From contig CAZSSA010000052.1 in the NCBI GenBank assembly GCA_964609375.1, positions 1 to 16,821 on the forward strand: a stretch of DNA of 16,821 nucleotides, read 5' to 3'. The notes under the pieces are model-generated. The model saw nothing but the letters and a program-made list of their open reading frames with translations, searched no databases and was not told the origin of the DNA. A program made the position numbers and the translations under genes. Below are positions 1 through 6,853 of this stretch, piece after piece (position 1 is the stretch's first letter; each line of letters starts with the position of its first letter). Source of the DNA: CAZDUS01 sp964609375 (GTDB taxonomy: Bacteria; Verrucomicrobiota; Kiritimatiellia; CAIKKV01; CAITUY01).

Positions 1-2
1 CG

Positions 3-1328
3 ACAACAGGCAGATGGGTTTTCATATTACTCTTGTCAGGCGTGTTGTATTTCATAATGGATGCTAGATTCCGCATTTCCGGCTACTTTCCTTTTAAAAC
101 TTACGGATTTGCCGCACTGGCAATCATCTACTTGGCAATCTCACTGCTTCTCGTTGCATGGAAGCCCGCAGAGGATAGCTTCTTCAATCGCATTGATAAA
201 TGGGCGAAGGCCCTGCTTTCCACGCTATGCAGGATCAAACGGCCCGCGAGGATTACAATATCTTGTGCAATCGTACTGATCATGACGACGGCGGGATGCT
301 TCCTCCGGTGGGCACATATTGCACGAACCCCAATCAAACCTAACATTGCCGACATGCTGCCCTTGATCAATAACGCCTGCAACACACTGGCGTCCGGCGC
401 AAATCCTTACGACAAAATTTACCTGATGCCCTGGAAATTACCCCTGACCTTCTGGCCCGGATTATGGATGCCATACCTGATCCCCTATGGCTTGGGCATC
501 GACTTGCGATGGATTCACATCGGTTGTGTTGTCGGCATCGCATCGATCTTCGGACTATTTATCATTCGATCATTCGCAACATCACCCTTGAAACAACAAT
601 CGATACTGCTGCCATCCTTGGCTGGACTTAGTTTGTTCTTGTTCTCAAATGAACTCATCTCTTTCGCGGGCATCGCACATACACCTCCACAATGGTTCTG
701 GGTGTCTCTGCTGGCTGCTTCGATACTGATGAAGCGCCCCTTTTTATCAGCCATTTTCCTCGGAATAGTCCTGGCCAGTAGACAGACAGCCGTGGTGTAT
801 GCTCCGATAATGGCCATCTACTGGTTGCGGACCACTTGCAGTCTGAGAACAGCGGCAACATTTTCCATCATAACCATTTGCACGTATCTTTTGATTTGTG
901 GTCCCTTTCTAATACTTGACCCCTATGATTTCATTGTGGCCCCGGTACGGCACTATTCATGGCTGGGCAAGTGGGACTTCACAAGGGGTTATGGCAGCTT
1001 CAGTGCCAAAACCATTGGCTTAACCTTTATGTTAAGGAAAACGCATCTCGAATGGCTGCTACAAGCCTCGACCATCTTGGCAATCACAGGCCCGCTCATC
1101 CTTGCATGGCGGCGATTGCAGAGTGAAACCGATGTCTTGCTCTACCTTGGACTTGCAGGAATGGCTGTGGCGCTCACAGCCCCCATCCCGTGGCACTACG
1201 AGTACTTTCCCTCTCTGCTCCTGATATCGTTTGCCGCCATTGCCGCCGCGGAGGAAGAGGATAATATCTTGCTTTCCTCTTCCGTCAGGATGGGTAGACT
1301 GTCCCCCTTTTCACAGGTAAAGTTATAG
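3..1328 (+). CDS. Polytopic membrane protein, GT-C/GT87-like, 5'-truncated
   Basis: The frame is open to the left edge of the window, so the start lies upstream; the TTG at 33 is only the first possible internal start. The protein is very hydrophobic, with roughly eight to ten membrane segments separated by short basic loops. After the second hydrophobic block it carries a loop with the pattern ASGANPYDK followed by a proline/tryptophan-rich stretch, and near the end a PIPWHYEY motif before the last helix. This layout resembles GT-C type glycosyltransferases of the DUF2029/GT87 kind, which transfer sugars from polyprenyl phosphates at the outer face of the membrane. That family assignment is inference; polytopic membrane protein is what the sequence shows. 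The TAG stop is 2 bases before the parA start, so the two genes are probably co-transcribed. The last ~30 residues are hydrophilic. Confidence 0.75.
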   Translation, partial: TTGRWVFILLLSGVLYFIMDARFRISGYFPFKTYGFAALAIIYLAISLLLVAWKPAEDSFFNRIDKWAKALLSTLCRIKRPARITISCAIVLIMTTAGCFLRWAHIARTPIKPNIADMLPLINNACNTLASGANPYDKIYLMPWKLPLTFWPGLWMPYLIPYGLGIDLRWIHIGCVVGIASIFGLFIIRSFATSPLKQQSILLPSLAGLSLFLFSNELISFAGIAHTPPQWFWVSLLAASILMKRPFLSAIFLGIVLASRQTAVVYAPIMAIYWLRTTCSLRTAATFSIITICTYLLICGPFLILDPYDFIVAPVRHYSWLGKWDFTRGYGSFSAKTIGLTFMLRKTHLEWLLQASTILAITGPLILAWRRLQSETDVLLYLGLAGMAVALTAPIPWHYEYFPSLLLISFAAIAAAEEEDNILLSSSVRMGRLSPFSQVKL

Positions 1329-1330
1329 TC

Positions 1331-2251
1331 ATGCAAACAACTGTTTTGGCCATTGCAAACCAGAAAGGTGGTGTTGGAAAGACAACGACAGCCATCAATC
1401 TTGCCGCTTGTCTTGCGGAAAGACGCAAAGAAGTCCTTTTGGTGGATCTGGACCCCCAGGGCAATGCGACCAGCGGCGTTGGCCTTCCCAAAACACCGGG
1501 CTCAAGTCTCTACAGTACCTTCCTCGGGGCAACCAAGGCCGAAGATCTCATCCAGTCCACAGAGTTTAAACATCTCAGCATGATCCCGTCTGAAATTGAC
1601 CTGGCCGGGGCCGAAATCGAGATCGCCAGGGCAGACCACTACCTGCACCGCCTTCGGGATGCCCTCGCCGGCATCGTGTCCTCCGGCCGCTACCACTACA
1701 TTATTCTGGATTGTTCTCCCTCCCTCGGTATCCTGACAATGAACGTCCTCGCCGCCGCCCATTCGGTGGTCATCCCTCTTCAGTCGGAATACTACGCTCT
1801 GGAAGGACTCACCGTCATGACCCGCCTCATCGATCAACTGAATAACGGTGGCGTCAATCCAGGTCTCACCCTCGAAGGCATTGTCATGACCATGTACGAC
1901 GGTCGCACAAACCTTTGCCAACAGGTCGTACAGGAAGTCGTCCGGCATTTCGGCGACAAAGTCTATGAGACCCTGATCCCCCGCAATGTCCGGCTCAGTG
2001 AAGCCCCCAGCTACGGCAAACCCATCACCGCCTATAATCCGAACTGCACCGGCGCTGTCGCCTACCGTCAACTGGCAAAGGAATTCATGTTCCGGCGCAA
2101 GGATCATGTCACTGACGAGGATGATCCCGCTGCATTCCGCATGCCATCACCCTTCGAAAAACCCTTTCAACGGACAGCCCCTGCATTTATCCAGTCGGCC
2201 AGTCAATCACCAGTCGAACCGGCGGTACCCGCCACCATGGCAACGGAGTAA
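1331..2251 (+). CDS. parA: ParA/Soj-family ATPase
   Basis: 306 residues. The deviant Walker A motif KGGVGKTT lies at 12-19, the A' motif DLDPQGN at 39-45 and the Walker B region IILDCSPSLG at 124-133, followed by the Soj-type block PRNVRLSEAPSYGKPI at 217-232. These mark a dimerising, DNA-binding ParA ATPase of the chromosomal Soj type rather than MinD, because no C-terminal amphipathic membrane helix is visible. Soj proteins are usually about 250-260 residues; here a further ~50 polar, Pro-rich residues (256-306) form a likely disordered tail. The gene starts 2 bases after the membrane-protein stop with only a weak, distant AGG as ribosome site, suggesting translational coupling. The next gene begins 3 bases after the stop and encodes a ParB-like protein, its probable partner. 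Since that partner lacks a DNA-binding HTH, this ParA may position or tether an envelope structure rather than segregate a chromosome. Confidence 0.95.
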   Translation: MQTTVLAIANQKGGVGKTTTAINLAACLAERRKEVLLVDLDPQGNATSGVGLPKTPGSSLYSTFLGATKAEDLIQSTEFKHLSMIPSEIDLAGAEIEIARADHYLHRLRDALAGIVSSGRYHYIILDCSPSLGILTMNVLAAAHSVVIPLQSEYYALEGLTVMTRLIDQLNNGGVNPGLTLEGIVMTMYDGRTNLCQQVVQEVVRHFGDKVYETLIPRNVRLSEAPSYGKPITAYNPNCTGAVAYRQLAKEFMFRRKDHVTDEDDPAAFRMPSPFEKPFQRTAPAFIQSASQSPVEPAVPATMATE

Positions 2252-2254
2252 TCA

Positions 2255-3340
2255 GTGATGCAGCCAACCAAACCCGGCTCCCTCGGTAAAGGCCTGGACT
2301 CGCTCATGGGCGGCCTTCCCAAAAACATCGGCTGTGCGGCCACTCTATCCAGCACCGGGTTCATGCGCCTCTCGCCCGACAGGGTGCAACTATCCCCGGA
2401 CCAACATGCCGATGGCAATGCTTTACCCGCCTCCTTCCTGAATTCAGTACGCGAGCATGGAATCCTGCAACCGCTTATTGTCCGCAAGATTGACGACAAC
2501 TACGTCGTGATTGCCGGCGCCAGACGACTCGTCGCCGCCCGGTCCCTTGGCATCGCCGATGTACCCGTTATTGTCATTCAAGCCACGGATGATCAGGCCT
2601 CGCTCATTTCCCGCGCGGAGAACGAAGAGCGGACACATCCCGGCCCGGTCATCGTGGAGCCCCAACCGGCAACGGCTATGCCGGCATCGACTCTCCCTGC
2701 CTCATCTCCATGGCGATTTGCCGGCGGCGCCGCTGCAGCCATCGCCTTGTTGCTGGCCGGCATCGGGTGTGGCTGGTTGATATCCAATCTTCAGGATACT
2801 GGCTCCGCTACCCCGGTCATTAGCACCTCCGACAACCGTTCCCAGCCTTTGCCTCTGCAACCACCCCCCGTCATTTCTCCGGTCGTCCCTGAACAACCGC
2901 CCGTCATTGCCCCGGAAGAGTTTCAACAATTCACCACTGAGCAACTGGTCGTGGACAAGGTGGGCGCCTCACTGCGGATTGTCATCCAGTCCCCGCTATT
3001 TTCCTATCGTACAAACCTCGATGAAGGCCAACTCGCCCTGTTGAAGGAACTTGGCGCCATCTTTGCCAGTCATGAAGGCGAATACACCATCCTGATTACC
3101 GGGCATACCGATGCCACCCCAATCCGAGGTTCAAGCGTCTACCGGGACAACCATGAGCTGGGTCTTGCGCGGGCTTCGGAAGTGGCGCGCTTTCTGTGGC
3201 GACAAGCCGGAGTCCCGGTCGGAATGCTTAGAACCGCCACGGCAGGATCAGAAAATCCTCCATTCCAGTCCGACACCCCGGAATCGGCTAAACGAAATCG
3301 CACCGCCACCATCCTGATCACACCAAACAGGGCACCCTAA
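2255..3340 (+). CDS. ParB-like domain / transmembrane / OmpA-domain fusion protein
   Basis: 361 residues from a GTG (ATG three bases later is an equally good start; GGAG lies at 2245-2248). Residues 9-19 (SLGKGLDSLMG) match the N-terminal motif through which ParB stimulates ParA. Residues ~36-128 form a ParB N-terminal domain: LSPDRVQLSPDQ, GILQPLIVR (69-77), GARRLVAA (88-95, the place of GERRxRAA) and ENEER (122-126, the place of ENxxR). There is no HTH or C-terminal dimerisation domain. Instead there is one membrane helix at ~155-178, a Pro-rich linker at ~198-220 and an OmpA/MotB-type peptidoglycan-binding domain at ~230-358 with TGHTDATPI (282-290) and NHELGLARA (299-307). Predicted topology: ParB part in the cytoplasm, OmpA part in the periplasm. 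It directly follows parA. The Glu-to-Ala change in the nucleotide motif makes CTP binding uncertain. I know of no characterised protein of this architecture. Confidence 0.9.
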   Translation: MMQPTKPGSLGKGLDSLMGGLPKNIGCAATLSSTGFMRLSPDRVQLSPDQHADGNALPASFLNSVREHGILQPLIVRKIDDNYVVIAGARRLVAARSLGIADVPVIVIQATDDQASLISRAENEERTHPGPVIVEPQPATAMPASTLPASSPWRFAGGAAAAIALLLAGIGCGWLISNLQDTGSATPVISTSDNRSQPLPLQPPPVISPVVPEQPPVIAPEEFQQFTTEQLVVDKVGASLRIVIQSPLFSYRTNLDEGQLALLKELGAIFASHEGEYTILITGHTDATPIRGSSVYRDNHELGLARASEVARFLWRQAGVPVGMLRTATAGSENPPFQSDTPESAKRNRTATILITPNRAP

Positions 3341-3423
3341 ATCTTAATATGTCCGCGACCAGCCCAAATATAAGCATCTATGGCCGCACTTTATCAATCA
3401 GCCACATTACTGCATCGACAAAT

Positions 3424-3445
3424 GCACACAATGTGTGCTACACAT
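3424..3445 (+). promoter_or_regulatory. Overlapping palindromes, likely vapBC operator
   Basis: Two perfect inverted repeats overlap here. GCACACA-A-TGTGTGC covers 3424-3438 and ATGTGT-GCT-ACACAT covers 3431-3445. They sit 30-50 bases upstream of the antitoxin ATG, next to a possible -35 (TCGACA, 3415-3420) and weak -10 candidates (TACACA at 3439 or CATTAT at 3443). Ribbon-helix-helix antitoxins normally bind palindromes of this kind to repress their own operon; that role is inferred from position and symmetry. Confidence 0.55.
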
Positions 3446-3474
3446 TATGAGTGCAAAGAATTGGAGTTACTGCG

Positions 3475-3705
3475 ATGACAAAAAACTTAACCTTGAGAAT
3501 GGATGAAGACTTGCTTGCGGAACTCAGGCACAAGGCCGTGGACGCCCATATGTCGCTTTCCGCATGGATTACCGCGGCACTCAAGAACATGAATCCACCA
3601 CCCCGCGAACTCGAAGAACTACGGTCACGCGCCATCAAACGCATGAACGATGGTTTTCACCTAAGTGGTACACCTATGACGCGGGACGAAATCCATGCCC
3701 GCTAA
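3475..3705 (+). CDS. vapB: Ribbon-helix-helix antitoxin, VapB type
   Basis: 76 residues from the ATG at 3475, chosen because GGAG at 3463-3466 lies 8 bases upstream; a GTG at 3451 in the same frame has no such site and would overlap the operator. The N-terminal half (NLTLRMDEDLLAELRHKA then SLSAWITAAL) has the strand-helix-helix pattern of Arc/CopG-like antitoxins. The C-terminal part (RAIKRMNDGFHLSG, TPMTRDEIHAR) is a typical toxin-wrapping tail seen in antitoxins paired with PIN toxins. It should neutralise the downstream PIN ribonuclease and repress the operon. Its stop overlaps the toxin start by 11 bases, as usual in such pairs. Confidence 0.85.
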   Translation: MTKNLTLRMDEDLLAELRHKAVDAHMSLSAWITAALKNMNPPPRELEELRSRAIKRMNDGFHLSGTPMTRDEIHAR

Positions 3706-4111
3706 TCTCTTCATTGACACAAACATCCTTGTCTACGCCCACGACTTGGATGCCAGCGAAAAGCACACTAAGGCAAAAGATCTAGTATCCAATCTCTGGC
3801 GGTCAAACCAGCTACCATGGGTCAGCATCCAAGTCCTTCAGGAATTACTGGTGACATTGCGCCGCAAAGGAGTTGCTCCTACCCCCGCACGGGAAACCGT
3901 AGACGCCTACACACACTGGCGGGTTGTGGAAAATGATGTAAACCTGCTCAGGGCTGGCATGGCAGAAATGGAGCGATGGCAACTCTCATTCTGGGACGGC
4001 CTAATTCTCGCCGCCGCCCGCCGAGCACATGCCAAGACAATCTTAAGCGAAGACCTCAGTCACGGGCAAAACTACAACGGGATCATCGTGCAAAACCCAT
4101 TCCGGACATAG
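3695..4111 (+). CDS. vapC: PIN-domain ribonuclease toxin, VapC type
   Basis: 138 residues, the normal size for VapC. The acidic PIN residues are all present: D8 in LFIDTNILVY, E50 in VLQELLVTL, D101 in FWDGLILAA, and E119/D120 in LSEDLSHG. VapC toxins are Mg-dependent RNases that typically cut tRNA or rRNA and stop translation until the antitoxin is renewed; the target cannot be read from sequence. The ATG at 3695 overlaps the 3' end of the antitoxin frame by 11 bases, so translation is probably coupled. The gene is convergent with the hydrogenase operon, with only 16 bases between the two stops and no clear terminator hairpin there. Confidence 0.9.
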   Translation: MPANLFIDTNILVYAHDLDASEKHTKAKDLVSNLWRSNQLPWVSIQVLQELLVTLRRKGVAPTPARETVDAYTHWRVVENDVNLLRAGMAEMERWQLSFWDGLILAAARRAHAKTILSEDLSHGQNYNGIIVQNPFRT

Positions 4112-4127
4112 TCGCTCTTTATTCCGC

Positions 4128-4520
4128 TCAGGAAGCCAGCAAACGCTGAATTTCCCTTATCAGCACGTCCGGCGCAACCGGCTTCTCAAGGACGGCGCGT
4201 ACCGGCAGCCAACTCGCATCGGGCTCAAGCCCAAATGGAAGATTCCTGGCCGCTCGCACTCCCGTCAGGATTAACACCGGTATCCGTTTCAGCTCTGGGT
4301 GTTCAGCAATCTTGCGACTGATCTCGATGCCTTCGACATCCGTTGTCATCATCACATCGAGAATCATCAAATCCGGCTTTTCCCGGGTTGCCTGAGCCAG
4401 TCCGGCGGCGCCATCACAAGCCACCACCACATCATAGCCGTTGGATTCCAGCCAATCCTTGACCGACGCCGAAAAATCAGCGTCGTCATCCACCAGCAGG
4501 ATTCGTTTCTTGCTGTTCAT
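4128..4520 (-). CDS. Receiver-only response regulator 2 of the hydrogenase operon
   Basis: 130 residues from the ATG at 4520; GAGG 5 bases upstream decides this start over the GTG at 4526, which lies inside the ribosome site. It is a single CheY-like receiver with no output domain. The acidic pocket is D11/D12, the phosphoacceptor D55 (LMILDVMM), the switch Thr T86 (ILTG) and the conserved Lys K113 (LEKP), so phosphorylation looks possible. Between the fourth strand and that Lys it carries NLPFGLEPDASWLPVRAV, almost identical to the same stretch in the second receiver of this operon at 9742-10125. It is the last gene of the operon, and the stop of hydC2 overlaps its ribosome site. No histidine kinase is encoded in the window, so its kinase and target are unknown; a role in controlling the hydrogenase is inferred only from linkage. 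Confidence 0.9.
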   Translation of the reverse strand: MNSKKRILLVDDDADFSASVKDWLESNGYDVVVACDGAAGLAQATREKPDLMILDVMMTTDVEGIEISRKIAEHPELKRIPVLILTGVRAARNLPFGLEPDASWLPVRAVLEKPVAPDVLIREIQRLLAS

Positions 4521-4527
4521 GCCCACC

Positions 4528-5094
4528 TCATTTTACGGCCTTGATGCCAGTTCCCTTGGCCGCCGATGACGACACCCTGGCTGCTTGAAACCCGTATTCC
4601 CCCAGAATCTTCGCCACCTGATCGGGTTTGACTTCGGCGTAAACCTTGTCATTCACAATCATGACCGGAGCCAGGGCACATGCCCCCACACAACGCGCCA
4701 CATCGATCGAGAACAACCCGTCCTTCGTGGTTTGGCCAACATCAATACCGAGCAATTCCTTCAGCTTATCCAGAACCTTACCGGCGCCTTTTACAAAACA
4801 GGCGGTTCCCAGACAAAGGGAGATCCTGTTCTTCCCCCGCGGGGAGAAACTGAAGTAGTGGTAGAAACTGGCCACCCCGGTCACCTTCGCCGCCGGAATC
4901 TGCATCAGGATCGACACCGCATCCATATGCTCCTTGCCAAGGTACCCCAGCTCATTCTGCACCTTGTGCAAGACGGCAATAAGATAGCTTTCATGCCTGG
5001 CCCTCGCGCCACATTCCTCAATGAACTTAACCACTCCCACGGGGAGTATTGCCCGTGCCTTTTCTTCCTCTTTCTTCAGCAGATCAGACTTCAC
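4528..5094 (-). CDS. hydC: HydC2, NuoE-like [2Fe-2S] subunit of trimeric hydrogenase 2
   Basis: 188 residues. It has the thioredoxin-like fold signature of the 24-kDa NuoE family with four cluster cysteines: C94 and C99 (CLGTAC), C135 and C139 (CVGAC). The N-terminal half has the helical NuoE segment ending in GVASFYHYFSFSPRGK. In HydABC complexes this subunit holds a [2Fe-2S] cluster and passes electrons between HydB and HydA. The GTG start at 5094 shares four bases with the hydA2 stop and has GAGG 6 bases upstream, so translation is coupled to hydA2. A ~20-residue Ala/Ser/Lys-rich tail (after ~170) follows the conserved domain. It is about 45-50 per cent alike by eye to HydC1 in the cluster-binding half. 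Confidence 0.93.
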   Translation of the reverse strand: MKSDLLKKEEEKARAILPVGVVKFIEECGARARHESYLIAVLHKVQNELGYLGKEHMDAVSILMQIPAAKVTGVASFYHYFSFSPRGKNRISLCLGTACFVKGAGKVLDKLKELLGIDVGQTTKDGLFSIDVARCVGACALAPVMIVNDKVYAEVKPDQVAKILGEYGFQAARVSSSAAKGTGIKAVK

Positions 5095-6851
5095 TTCACA
5101 CCTCGCGGATACTTGGGTTCATAATGCGTGTGCAACAATTCATGGCAACGATGACTATTGGGTGAGCCCAGGAATTCCTCATAAAGCGTCGCAATGGCCG
5201 GGTTCTCATGTGACTTGCGTAACGACTTGCCCCCGTCAATCGAGTACAACGCCCTGGCCCTTATCCGCGCCAGCTCGGGATCCAGCACATGCATTCCCCT
5301 GGGCGGATACGGCTGCCCGCCACCCGCCACACACCCGCCCGGACAGGCCATGATCTCAATGATGTGATAGACCTTCTCACCGCTCACAACCTGATCCAAC
5401 AGGTGCTTGGCATTCTGCAATCCGTTGGCCACCCCGACACTGATCGCCATGCCGTCAATATCAATCGTGGTTTCCTTAACTCCCTCGACACCACGAACCT
5501 GCTCAAACTCAAGATGCGTCAGCTCCTTTCCGGTCACGTTCTCGTAGGCCGTTCGCAGTGCTGCCTCCATCACGCCGCCTGTCGCTCCAAAAATATCCGC
5601 AGCGCCGGATGACACCCCTAGCGGCGAATCAAATGACCCGTCCTGAAGATCCTTGAAGTCCACGCCAAGACACTTGAGCATCCAGATCATTTCACGCGTG
5701 GTCACCACCGCATCCGTGTAAGGCTTGCCCCACGGCGTCATGTGCTCCGGGCGTCGCGCTTCGAACTTCTTCGCCGTACACGGCATCACCGACACCACGA
5801 AGATCTTCTTGGGGTCTATTCCGGCTTTCTCGGCATAATAGGTTTTCAACAGTGACGACAACATGCTCATGGGCGATTTGCACGTCGAGGTCAACGGGAT
5901 GAGCTCCGGATAGAACCGCTCCATGAAGTTAACCCATCCCGGCGAACAGGAGGTGATCAGCGGCAACCGTTCCTTCTTGGTCAGCCGTTGCACAAACTCG
6001 TTCGACTCCTCCATGATCGTCAGATCCGCGCCAAAGTTTGTGTCGAACACCCGGTGAAAGCCCGCCATGCGCAGCGCCGTCACCATCTTCCCGGTCACCG
6101 GCGTTCCCGGCTCGAAACCAAATCCCTCCCCAATCGCCGCCCGGATGGCCGGAGCCGTCTGAACCACCACATGCAGGTCGGGATTCGACAGCGCCTCAAA
6201 CACCGCTTCCGTCGCATCCTGCTCCACAAACGCCGCCGTGGGGCAAACGTTCACGCATTGCCCGCAATGAATGCACACGGAATCAATCATGTTGTGCCCG
6301 TGCGCCGGCGTCACCACATTGTGGAACCCTCGATGCTGCTGGTCCAGATTATGCACACCCTGGACTTCCGAACACACACGCACGCACCGTCCGCACAGAA
6401 TGCACTTCTCGGCATTTCGGCGCACCGGCGACGAAGTGTCAACCGGGTGAATTTTCCGTTCCCCCTCGAACAGGCGCTCGCGCACACCCAGATCATACGA
6501 CAGCTTCTGCAATTCGCAGGTCCCGTTGCGTGTACAGGTCTGGCAATCCCTCGGGTGGTTATCCAGAATCAATTCCACGATGTCTCGCCGCAGCCGGCGC
6601 AACAATGGGGACGAGGTTTTCACCTTCATCCCCTCGGCGACCGGAAAGGTGCATGACGCCACCGGATTCCGCTGGCCTTCCACCTCCACCACGCATACCC
6701 GACAGGCCCCGATCACACTCAGATCGGGATGAAAACACAACCTCGGCACCGTGATGTTCACGGCATCCGCCGCCTGCATGATGGTGAATTTCTCAGGCAC
6801 CGTCACCTTGGTCCCGTCAATCCACACTGTTACTTTCTTTTCCGTTGTCAT
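5091..6851 (-). CDS. hydA: HydA2, catalytic [FeFe]-hydrogenase subunit
   Basis: 586 residues from the ATG at 6851 (GGA 7 bases upstream); a GTG at 6857 would add two residues. Domains in order: [2Fe-2S] ferredoxin (C39, C50, C53, C67), His-Cys3 [4Fe-4S] (H99, C103, C106, C112), two [4Fe-4S] clusters (C150/153/156/160 and C193/196/199/203), the H-cluster domain with TSCSPGW (from 300), VMPCTAKKFE (C358) and MACPGGC...GGGQP (C503, C507), and the C-terminal small-subunit-like region (LRKSHENP). This is the full-length layout of the catalytic subunit of trimeric NADH-linked hydrogenases, which make or use H2 in the cytoplasm with NADH and ferredoxin. Its start is only 4 bases past the stop of hydB2, and the two frames overlap if the GTG is used. 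Electron bifurcation itself cannot be proved from sequence. L1 reads Cys-Ser-Pro, not the Cys-Cys-Pro of monomeric clostridial enzymes. Confidence 0.96.
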   Translation of the reverse strand: MTTEKKVTVWIDGTKVTVPEKFTIMQAADAVNITVPRLCFHPDLSVIGACRVCVVEVEGQRNPVASCTFPVAEGMKVKTSSPLLRRLRRDIVELILDNHPRDCQTCTRNGTCELQKLSYDLGVRERLFEGERKIHPVDTSSPVRRNAEKCILCGRCVRVCSEVQGVHNLDQQHRGFHNVVTPAHGHNMIDSVCIHCGQCVNVCPTAAFVEQDATEAVFEALSNPDLHVVVQTAPAIRAAIGEGFGFEPGTPVTGKMVTALRMAGFHRVFDTNFGADLTIMEESNEFVQRLTKKERLPLITSCSPGWVNFMERFYPELIPLTSTCKSPMSMLSSLLKTYYAEKAGIDPKKIFVVSVMPCTAKKFEARRPEHMTPWGKPYTDAVVTTREMIWMLKCLGVDFKDLQDGSFDSPLGVSSGAADIFGATGGVMEAALRTAYENVTGKELTHLEFEQVRGVEGVKETTIDIDGMAISVGVANGLQNAKHLLDQVVSGEKVYHIIEIMACPGGCVAGGGQPYPPRGMHVLDPELARIRARALYSIDGGKSLRKSHENPAIATLYEEFLGSPNSHRCHELLHTHYEPKYPRGVK

Positions 6852-6853
6852 GG

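Noticed and set aside
1502..2107. A 201-codon minus-strand frame inside parA
   Set aside because: Antisense to a clear ParA gene; the composition is that of a shadow frame.
4112..4127. A bidirectional terminator between vapC and the end of the hydrogenase operon
   Set aside because: Only 16 bases lie between the stops and no stable stem or T-run is visible.
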